From NCBI GenBank assembly GCA_006386115.1, contig VFIW01000102.1, forward strand, positions 86,785 to 150,784: a stretch of 64,000 nucleotides of DNA. The letters are read 5' to 3'. The notes under the pieces were generated by a model. That model saw nothing but the letters and a program-made list of their open reading frames with translations, was not told the DNA's origin and did not search any database. Each line of letters opens with the position of its first letter. Positions within the stretch are counted from its first letter, which is position 1. Position numbers and translations under genes: made by a program. Shown one piece after another: positions 10,086-19,003 of the stretch. Origin of the DNA: Globisporangium splendens (Eukaryota; Oomycota; Peronosporomycetes; Pythiales; Pythiaceae).

Positions 10086-12230
10086 ATGAGCATCCTGGAT
10101 GTGATCACGGAGCAGCGCCGCGCGGACGTGGCGGCCGCCAGACTCCTCGTGTCGGAGCAGCAGCTGCGTGACAGAATCCGCGCCACGGAGACCGCGCTCG
10201 GACCCGCGCTCGACGTGCTCGGCCGCCTGAACGCGCCCGTGGTGAGTGGAATGAGCGTGTGGCGGCTCCCTGAAAAGAAGGAGAAGAATGAAGATGGTGA
10301 TTTCATACATGGGATGTCGCTATATGTGCTTCATATGTGTGTGATCTTAACAGAAGCAAGGATGGTCGGATATCGCGCTGGCGGCGGAATTCAAGCGCGC
10401 GAGTCCGAGTAAAGGCGACATTGCGCTGGAGCTTGAGATCAAAGGTATCGTGCGATGCATGATCCTTTCCTTACATAGCGTTGTTGCTGCAACGATTTTT
10501 CCCTCACCTAATGCGTTATGCTGTGCGGTATCGTGTACTGTAGATCAAGCGCAGCAGTACGCGTCGGGAGGTGCGAGCATGATCTCCGTGCTCACGGAGC
10601 CAAAGTGGTTCAAGGGTTCACTGGACGACATGCAAGCGGCGCGTGAGGTCGTGGAAGCGCAGCAACACCGACCGGCGATCTTGCGCAAAGACTTCATCAT
10701 TGACGAATACCAGCTGCTCGAAGCACGCGCGTATGGCGCCGATTGCGTGTTGCTCATCGTGGCGATTTTGACGCCAAAGGAGCTCACCCAACTGATTGAG
10801 GTGCGATGTGTGTAAATACAAAATGCCTCATTCGATTGTCGTTGCTGATAGGCTCTATGGAATACGTCGTGCGATGACTAGGCGACGCACAAACTCGGAA
10901 TGGTCCCCCTCGTTGAAGTGAACAGCGTTGAGGAGCTTGACATCGCGTTGAATGCGAACGCAAGGTAGCCATTCCGTTTGTTTCTCTTTGGCTGCTGTGG
11001 TTCTGTGTGCTCACTCTAGGCTTCCTTTTTACCCAGACTCATTGGTGTCAACAATCGTGACCTGAAGACCTTCAAGCTGGATTTGGACACGACGGTGCGT
11101 GTAGCAGACGCGATTCGCGCTCGTGGTATCGCTCTCGGTCGTGACGGTGTGACGCTTTTTGCGCTGAGTGGTATCCATTCACGTGCGGATGTTGTGAAGT
11201 ACGAAACGTGTGGTGCCCGAGGTATCCTCGTCGGTGAGTTTCTGATGAAGAGTGGCGATGTGGAGAGCACAATCAACAAACTTTTGACGGTGCGTCGTAG
11301 TTCGCGCGAGTTTGCGGACTTTTTCACGCAGCCGCTTGCCAAGATTTGTGGCGTCACGAAGCTGGAATATGCCATGGCCGCCTTGCGCTCGGGCGCGAAC
11401 TTGATCGGCCTGATTTTCGTTGAAAACTCGGCTCGTTGTATTGACGTGGAAGAGGCGAAAAAGATCGTCCACGCAGTGCGTCAGTATGGTGAACGGACGG
11501 GTCCAGTTCTTCCTGATGTTTTGGAGAAATCAGGCGTGACGAGTGAACTGCACACGAACGAATGGTTCCAGAAAAATGCTAACGGACTCCGTCAAGTGTG
11601 TTCGCGCTCTCCATTGGTCGTCGGCGTCTTTGTCAACAAAACTGCTGCTGAAATGAATGCCGTCGCCGAAGAAGTTGGTCTCGATATTGTGCAGCTTCAC
11701 GGAGACGAAGGCTTTGACATTTGCAAAGACATCAACGTCCCCACGATTCGCGTGTTCCACTTGCCTGACACAGTGAACACCGACAGCGTAGACGCCGAAG
11801 CGATCCTGCAGCATGTGCAAGGAGGTGAGCCATTCTGTGTACCTGCATGCGTTGTGTATTCATGGTGGTTGCTGATTTGATATGGTTTTTGTTTGTTTGT
11901 TTTTATTTCAATCGTACAGGCCTCGCAAACTTTTTGCTCCTTGACACCAGCGTGAAGGGTCAGCAGGGCGGCACTGGCGTGACATTCGACTGGCGCATCG
12001 CGGCGCTTTTCAACCAGGCGCGTCTTCCGTGTCTGATGGCAGGTGGCTTGACTCCTGAGAACGTGTCCAAAGCGGTCTCCATCGCACATCCATTGTGTGT
12101 CGATGTGAGCAGTGGCGTGGAAATCAAGGGCTCGCCTGGCGTGAAGGACGTGGCGAAGGTGTCGGCGTTCCTCAAGGCGGTGAAGGATTTCCTCTCGGTC
12201 GCGTCGCTTAAGATCGACGAAGAGAGCTGA
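10086..12230 (+). CDS. trpCF: Bifunctional indole-3-glycerol-phosphate synthase / phosphoribosylanthranilate isomerase, 6 exons
   Basis: The fusion catalyses two successive steps of tryptophan synthesis: isomerisation of phosphoribosylanthranilate, then ring closure to indole-3-glycerol phosphate. Exons 10086-10241, 10354-10444, 10544-10800, 10882-10964, 11037-11824 and 11920-12230 join to 561 residues. The N-terminal IGPS barrel shows [59 protein letters not shown] and IGVNNRDL. The C-terminal PRAI barrel begins near residue 298 with [12 protein letters not shown] (catalytic Cys), continues with VVGVFVNKT and IVQLHGDE, and ends with [15 protein letters not shown] and VDVSSGVE. The order is as in E. 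coli TrpC-F, without the glutaminase part seen in fungal TRPC. An insertion of about 35 residues ([20 protein letters not shown] region) sits between strands 1 and 2 of PRAI. Confidence 0.93.
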
Positions 12231-13157
12231 ATACAAAGAGAAGACTGATAGGGAACTCTAAAGGTTGCGTAAGAAGCGTGGGGGGGGGAAATGGCGAAGG
12301 CTCGGAAGACGCAGGGCATGCTGCAGTGTGGTTGATATCCAATAGACAACAAGAACAGGTGTCCTCATTGTGTGTGTGAATGATACCACTTTACAAGTTT
12401 GAATTTCTGTTTTAGTACCCTCGTTTTTGCATTGTTGCAGGTGAAAAGCCAGTTGAAGTCAAAGCAGAGTGATGGTCCCACTTTGGTGAAGTCCACATTG
12501 CGGTGTCCTCTCTGAACGACAACTTCAACTGGGAAGCCGCCATTCCGCGATTTGCCGCCTACTGCTCAAGTCGAGTCGAGTCGTCGGTCGGCAAAGAGAG
12601 ACCCACCGCGAGGTACGAAAGAGAAAGCGCTTGTTGCGAGCAGGTACTGATGCCTCCATGTTGTTCGTGTGCGCTTGCGTGTTGTGGAGCGCAACGCAAG
12701 TTCATTTATGCTGGGAAACTGTCTGACGTGTGTCGTGCGCTCGTTTGTTACAAGTACAAAAACCCTCTAGAAGACAAGAACGTGAAGGAGCAAAGCTCGT
12801 TCACAACAATGCAGAATGCGATCTGACACAAGACTCCAAGCGAAAGGTACTACAGCTTTTGGTCTGTTTTCGTGTGATTTGCTTTGGAAAAGGAATGCTG
12901 GTCCATGAATTGGTTGTACTAGATTGCAGCCGAAGACGCCGCCATCGTGCCAAAGACAAAGCACAACGTCGGCAAATCAGAAGAAGCGACTGTGTAAGCG
13001 CAGTTTGCCTTTCTTTGGCGCAAATGCGAGCGACTCGGACCAAAGTGAGATTCGAGATTCGAGTTGAGAGCAAGACAGCGCGGTTGTAATACAACGAACG
13101 CTGGTAATTGACTATTGGGATCGCTCAGAAGAGTGTCTTGAGCGAAAATGAGACCAT
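12231..13157. other. Intergenic stretch, no gene recognised
   Basis: It contains short reading frames on both strands without family resemblance or convincing splice structure. A plus-strand frame from 12503 (SSLNDNFNWEAAIPRFAAY) looks somewhat protein-like but cannot be extended or placed in a family. A G-run (nine Gs) lies near 12281-12289. Confidence 0.35.
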
Positions 13158-13494
13158 GTGGATATGATCGACGAGATATCTTCTTCCCGAGAAGAGCACA
13201 TATCGTCGACTACGCTGGGAGATGAGCACAGTATTTTGGAGCCCAATATGTTTCCGTGCACTATACCAGGCGGGATCGAGCACTGGACATTGTGGAGTCG
13301 AGATGAAATGGACGAGCGAGAGCGAGAGTGTGAAAAGCTGGAATTTTGATGGGAACTCATCTCAGTCAATTGGTCTGTTCCATGTGCACGTGCACTTTCA
13401 AGTTGAAGTGGGGCAACGAGTGCTGTTATGCGAGTCCGATCGTCAGCGAAGTTCTGGGGAGCAACTTCCAAAAAATACACCCCAGTTTTTATGA
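13158..13494 (+). pseudogene. Possible broken DUF3605-like gene remnant
   Basis: One frame reads LEPNMFPCTIPGGIEHWTLW and ends at a stop near 13349. The next frame continues with SQSIGLFHVHVHFQVEVGQ to 13494. FPY-x-(I/L)P-GI-HWTLW followed by a HVHV segment is the pattern I associate with the DUF3605 family of fungi and oomycetes, but only these short pieces are present and the frame changes between them. No start or flanking exons could be assigned. This is either a decayed gene or an unresolved spliced one. The call rests on motif memory only. Confidence 0.25.
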
Positions 13495-13731
13495 CAAAGA
13501 TATCAAGTGGAGCTCATTTCAACTATTCTGGCACACACTCAAATCAACAGAGCATAACCAATGCAATTAAAGGAGAACCTGTGGGATTCTTCATGTGGAA
13601 GCATTCACGAGCGTAATACGTCATGGACTTCGTTGATACTATGGGAAGGTAGCCGTAAAGAAGCAACGTAAGGTGAGAATCAAACTACCTTGGACTGTGC
13701 AAAGCATGGAGGAAAGCCTTCCAAGAAGCGC

Positions 13732-15810
13732 TTAGTACGATCCGTCGGTGTTGTAGTGGTCAGCGGTCATCAACTTGGACCAAGCGGCAGAGAAGGCTTG
13801 CTTGAAGACGTTCTGGTTCGATGCGTAGACCTTCACGATCCCGCTGAAAGTAGGGTCCGTGAGGAGAGCGTAATCAGTGTCCAAGATGTAGACATCCTTG
13901 CCGTCAGCCTTGTACTCCTTGTCAGACACCTTCGTCCACTTCTCAGAGATCAAGAGCTTGTAGAACTGGTTGGACAGCTTCGACGGATCGCTCGTGTAGC
14001 TGCCAGTGAAACCCAAGCGCTTTTGCTGGACAGGGCTGCGAAGACGGCCAGCAAGAGCAACAGTGTCAAACGCAGTCAGACCCATGACCTTCATGTTGTC
14101 GCGCACGGCAATCGAAGCGTTTTTGTAGTAAGTGCGTGGAGCCAAGTGGTCCGAGTTCGAGCCGTCAACAGCGTCCACGCGTCCACCAGTGAAGTCCATT
14201 TTCATAGCACCAGCTTCTTCAAGAGCGACTTGACCCGCCAAGACGATCAAATCCGCCATCGACAGGTTCGGGGTCGAAGACTTGACACTCTCCAGCGCAG
14301 CGATGACTTCGTTCATGCCGGCATTCAACGGCCAGTCCTTCTGTGGAGAGAAGCGGATCTTGGCGCCGTTGCAGCCACCAGCATAGTCCGTGAGACGGAA
14401 GGTCGAGGCGCATTGCCACGCGAGGTTGACAAACAGCGCGCCGTTGTACACCTTGCTTTCACCGCAGTTCTGGTCGCTGGTCAGACCCGAGACAGGAGTG
14501 GTGAGAAGGTTCTTGATCTGCTTACGCGCGTCCTGGAAGTTAGGAAGCTGAGCTGGCGCAGCCGGAAGAGGGTTCTGGAATGGCTGAGCAGGTGGCACGT
14601 TGTTGCCACGGCAACGCGCGACTGGACCCATGTCTCGCGAAGTCAACTTGTACCACGCGTGCGAAAACGCTTCGTTCAAGCTGGTGATGTTTGACGCAAA
14701 CTCGGTCGCGAGCGCTTTGTACGATGGGTCGTGCAAGAGCGCGATATCGGCGGTAAGCATGCGCACTGGAGGAGTCGTGTCTGGCACTGGACGCCATTGG
14801 TTGTGGTTGCCAGGACCAATGAATTTCTCCCACTGGAGGTTCGTGAGCCCTCGGAAGTACCCGTTGCCCCACTTGGTCGGCGTGAACGTCCACGCGCCTT
14901 CGAATCCACTCGTGAAAGTGTTGTTGCCCTTGCCCTTGCTTGGACCTTCGCCACAAGTACCTGGCCATGGGTTCACTGGGTCTTGCTTTGGGTCTGGACC
15001 AGCACCAGTTGGGCACGCGCCGTGGGTCTTGCCGAATGCGTGGCCGCCACCGATCAAGGCAACCGTCTCGCGATCGTTCATGCCCATGCGGTTGAAGGTG
15101 TCTCGGATATCAGCAACCGTGAGAGCTGGGTCAGGGTTGCCCATTGGTCCTTCTGGGTTGACGTAGATGAGACCAAGCGTCGTGGGACCGAGTGGAGCCT
15201 TGCATTGCCCGTCAACTTCGCATGGCGCGACCTCTTCTTGTTCAGGAGTTGGTCCGAGTTGGAGACTGTTGGTGCCATCGGCGTCATCACGACGACCGCC
15301 GCAGAAACCAAGCACTGGACCGCCCATGCTCTCAATCGCGACGTTGCCAGCGAGAACGATGAGATCACCCCAAGACAAGCTGTCGCCATACTTGCCCTTG
15401 ATCGGTTCCAAAAGTCGGAGCGCCTTGTCGAGGTTCGTGTTGTCTGCCCAGCTGCGCTCTGGGTTGAAGCGAATACGGCCACCATCGCAGCCACCACGTC
15501 CATCGGACGAGCGGTACGAGCCATTGCAGTGCCACGCGAGACGGATCATCAAGCCACCGTAGTGGCCGAAATCAGCCGGCCAGAAGTCTTGCGAGTTGGT
15601 CATCAGGACCAAAAGGTCCGCCTTGACGGCATCGTAGTCGACCACATCACAGTTCTTGCTCGCGTACTGCTCGCTCGAGATCGTGCGATCTTGGCCGGCG
15701 ACAGCAGCCTTGGTGTCGTAGCCGAATGGGCACTTGCCGGCAGCAGCAGCAGCTCCCGTTGTCGCAACAGCGGCGATGGCAGCGAGGAAGGTCGCGACGC
15801 GGATGTTCAT
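13732..15810 (-). CDS. katG: Catalase-peroxidase (KatG) with signal peptide
   Basis: KatG disproportionates hydrogen peroxide and also acts as a haem peroxidase. The intronless 692-residue product has a signal peptide (MNIRVATFLAAIAAVATTGA, cleavage about 22-25), so it resembles the secreted KatG2 group. N-terminal domain: distal Arg90-Trp93-His94 in MIRLAWHCNGSYR, Tyr216 in GLIYVNPEGP and Met242 in FNRMGMND. With Trp93, these last two can form the Met-Tyr-Trp adduct that gives catalase activity. Proximal His257 is in GGGHAFGKTHG and Trp307 in the EGAWTFTPTKWGN segment. The C-terminal domain has the expected loss of the haem histidine (LAWQCASTFR). Extra cysteines fit an extracellular protein. 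The in-frame extension to 15954 is not used because the signal peptide begins at 15810. CTCACAATTGTTTTTTC upstream (about 15873-15889) may be its initiator region. Confidence 0.9.
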   Translation of the reverse strand: MNIRVATFLAAIAAVATTGAAAAAGKCPFGYDTKAAVAGQDRTISSEQYASKNCDVVDYDAVKADLLVLMTNSQDFWPADFGHYGGLMIRLAWHCNGSYRSSDGRGGCDGGRIRFNPERSWADNTNLDKALRLLEPIKGKYGDSLSWGDLIVLAGNVAIESMGGPVLGFCGGRRDDADGTNSLQLGPTPEQEEVAPCEVDGQCKAPLGPTTLGLIYVNPEGPMGNPDPALTVADIRDTFNRMGMNDRETVALIGGGHAFGKTHGACPTGAGPDPKQDPVNPWPGTCGEGPSKGKGNNTFTSGFEGAWTFTPTKWGNGYFRGLTNLQWEKFIGPGNHNQWRPVPDTTPPVRMLTADIALLHDPSYKALATEFASNITSLNEAFSHAWYKLTSRDMGPVARCRGNNVPPAQPFQNPLPAAPAQLPNFQDARKQIKNLLTTPVSGLTSDQNCGESKVYNGALFVNLAWQCASTFRLTDYAGGCNGAKIRFSPQKDWPLNAGMNEVIAALESVKSSTPNLSMADLIVLAGQVALEEAGAMKMDFTGGRVDAVDGSNSDHLAPRTYYKNASIAVRDNMKVMGLTAFDTVALAGRLRSPVQQKRLGFTGSYTSDPSKLSNQFYKLLISEKWTKVSDKEYKADGKDVYILDTDYALLTDPTFSGIVKVYASNQNVFKQAFSAAWSKLMTADHYNTDGSY

Positions 15811-18694
15811 CTTTGATCGAAGTCTTTTGCTTGGGTCGTCGCAAGCCAGGAAGGTGCTTTGCGTCTTGCGAAGAAAAAACAATTGTGAGCAGCTCCAAAC
15901 GAACACAAAAAACAACAACAAGCAGCCCAACCCACTAGCAACGAACAGAAACAACCTGCTGTTCTCACTGCTGTTGGTACAGCGTCCCGCACTTTCCGTT
16001 GGTCTGCTCTTGGATCACGTGTGGAGGAGAAACCACTGGCTTTTCCAGCCGCAAACAAGCACCCATGGGAGGAGAAAATCCGGAGAGTGAAAAGATCTCA
16101 CTTGCAGTGGCCGAACGGGAGTCCATAGAAGGTTCAGTCGTACGACATGGATCTGCGGAACCACTGGAAAACGCCGCATGATCGTCAGACGCTGAGACAT
16201 AAAAATATCCCAGTCTTCCTGACAACTTCAACGTTTGAATGTGCAACCTTGAGGGATCGGAAACTCCGACCAAGTCGCACGCGACACACTTTGACAAAAA
16301 AAGCTATTTGAAACGAACAAATAAAGCATCATATCCAGGGAGCAATGGCTGCTGTGGCGTGCACGCGCGCAAAGCATGAGAATCCGGTGATTGTGGCTGC
16401 TTGCCAGGTGGTTTCAGGTTGAAAGCAACAGACTTTTCCGACCTACCCCTACAAACCAGCTCAAGATTAGTAAAATGAGTCCGTTGAAGTGCTTGCCACA
16501 GTGATGTCATGGTCAGAAAGATTTTCTTTCGACATGCCCTGATATAAGACGAGTATTGGGTACTCTGCACGAAAGCAAACTTATGGGTTCATATTACAGC
16601 GCGCAACCTGACACAGAACTTCAGCGAGAGGGCGAGCGACTCGTCTGCCGTTGTGTATTTCTTCCACAGACGCTGTGCGGTGGGTTCGCGCATGAGGTGC
16701 GAAATTTTAACTGAGCGGGGCAGCAGGTAATTTGGAATTCAGACTGCTGGGGATTAATTTGGGGATAGTCAAAGAGCGAAAACATGGCCAACTATTGTTT
16801 AGTCGGACCTATTCGAGGTCGGTGATAAAAGCGCGAAGCTTCCGGCCTCGTCGTCCTCCAAGACCTCTGAACAGCTAATTGCATGGCAATGTCGGTGGCT
16901 GGAGAAGTACGGCTACTTGCGGAAAGGTGTATTTAGTGCTCGCTATGGTGCTGAAGAGCGGTGCCCTAATCATCCTTTTTTTATATCGGCGACAGAATAT
17001 CGCGGAGTCGATCGATCCAGCACCTTTGTCGTGTCTTTTCACAATGGATATGCCTCGTCGTGGGATTGAAAAGGGTTAAGCGTATCTCAACTTTCGCCGT
17101 TTGAAAAGGTGCGTTTGGCATCAAACGATCTGATGGCTTGTTTCGAGTTCTAATCCTCGTTCTTTTCCGGCAATGTAAAGCCCATGAACTCGTTGCTCAC
17201 TCTGCAGGAGATCGCAATCATCCAAGTAATCAGACTGACTGTGGCCAGTTCGCCACAGCGCTCACATGAGCATTCCGCTTCGTGTACTTGAAATATTTGA
17301 ACGTAGTGTTGCACGCCTTCTCGCCCATGTCCGCCGTCAACTCCTTGTCCTACCTACCTGAGCTGCATAGACATGCACATTGCACCTGATTAAGGCTTTT
17401 GAGAATTGTGAGAGAAAGGCCGCGATTTTTGTAGTTGCGTTCATATCCATTTGATTCACCGTGTTGGGGATTGGAATGAGCCCTTGCATGTTTCGCTAAC
17501 CTCGATGCCTGCTTTAGTGTCTTATATTCGTACTTACCTATACAACACTGCAAGGTAGACACTGTCAACCTAAAGATGGGAGGAGGAGGAGGTAGTGTTG
17601 GTTTCTGCTTCGACGTGTGGAAAGGATGCGCTCTCGTATTTTGTGGCTGCAAGGGGACAACCGATCTTTTGGCAGATGAGCACGACACGCTGCAGGCCGT
17701 CTTTTGTGCACTCTTGAAGTTAGAGAAAGGTTGAAGGGGTAGCCGAATCAGTTGTCAATATGGCGAAATCCCTCTCTAGAGCCTCATGCACAACCAGCGC
17801 GCACGGTGCAAAGGACAAGCAGGAAAAATGCAAGCGCAGCACAGCTAGCTGATAGGAAGCAGGCACTTGTGCTTGCAGCCAGCGTCAATCGATCCCCATG
17901 TCTCAAAATGAGACTAAATGGCCAATTTTGTTTCTACCTGCCGATAATCGTTCTCTGAGCTGAAAATTGTCTATCGCTGCATAACAGACTAATCCGAAAC
18001 AACAGCAGCAGAATCGAGATCTCCACTCCAGATGGTCATGGGGTGCACCTGCAATCTCGACACGAATACGGACTCACCTGTAAACATCGGATTTCACAGA
18101 GTTGCCTTTACCTTTCCCGGTTGATCTGGTCGCTCACATTTATCATGGTAGGCAAGTCTCCTGTGTACTTCGTACCACGCACGCATTGCCAATGCACCTG
18201 GAAAGTTGGCGCATGACTGTAGATCCAGTTAACTAGGTAAACAGGTGTGCATACGAAACAAGATGCGCACTCGGGAATGGCGTCATTGAGACTAAGATCG
18301 TACGATGCATCTCAATCGAACGTTCGGCGGCTTGCGGGTGTTTCTCATTAATTCTGTATGATTACGGCTTGCCACTGAGTTAGCGTCGCGTCATTGACAA
18401 AGGTTCAACAGGATGGACTGGATAGTAAATTGTCTGATGCACAACCTTGAAGTTGTCGGTTGATAGAACGATGATGGTGCTGGCTTTAAGCACTTTTGTG
18501 CTTTGCAAGCGCGCAACAGCTTCGAAGGATAGGAATCGCGTTTGAAGTGATGCTTTAGAGGATTTGCAGAACACGGTGGTTGATGATGACGAATAGCACT
18601 TCTAAAAGCGTCAAGTGGTTGTTGGGGTAGATAGAGATAATGCAAATGGTCCGAGGCACAGGACAATGAATAAAAGACTACAAAATCGAGAGTT
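15811..18694. other. Gene-free stretch, nothing recognised
   Basis: About 2.9 kb with only short, unrelated reading frames on both strands, no recognisable domains, no tRNA-like structure and no obvious repeats. The left end must contain the katG promoter. The right end borders the first U2 remnant. It may include decayed transposon sequence that I cannot identify by eye. Confidence 0.4.
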
Positions 18695-18849
18695 AGGCTT
18701 CACAAGGGAAAAGGTGCAAGCCCCTGGAAACCAGCTGGAGCAGTGAGTCAGCAAGCCAACTGCACCACCAGATGCTTCGAAAAATGAATGTGAAAATAAA
18801 ACCGGGTTTGTCGCCCAGTAATCAGTTTTCACACTGATTAGAACAGAGA
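18695..18849 (-). ncRNA. U2 snRNA, 3' portion only (downstream of Ut-A)
   Basis: On the minus strand the sequence starts CTCTGTTCTAATCAG and parallels U2 snRNA from just 3' of the branch-site recognition region. Stem IIa is ATCAGTGTGAAAACTGAT and stem IIb is ACTGGG/CCCGGT. A T-rich Sm-like stretch, a variable stem III with GGCTTGCT, and stem IV with the conserved loop (CAGGGGCTTGCACC) follow. The IIb stem differs from the other copies by a compensated pair (G-C to A-T). The U2 5' part is absent, so this is not an intact gene. Confidence 0.7.
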
Positions 18850-19003
18850 AATGTTGATATATTACCAGTTAGTGACCACTCGTGAGATATGCATGTCAGT
18901 AGAAAAAAAAGATTGTCCTAAAAGTGAGGGTGTCCTAGTCCTAACTGGGTTTTTGAGGGCGGTTCCCTACGTGGGTGGTGCCCTTTCGGTCGTATGACCC
19001 GCA

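Noticed and set aside
13164..13210. Imperfect inverted repeat around CTTCTTCCCGAGAAG
   Set aside because: Several mismatches, no T-run or gene end beside it, and it lies inside a possible coding remnant.
15811..15954. Longer in-frame katG start at 15954
   Set aside because: The signal peptide begins at 15810, and the extension holds a possible initiator region.
17141..17160. GAGTTCTAATCC, similar to a tRNA B box
   Set aside because: It lacks the R at the key position, and no A box or acceptor stem is found at the right distance.
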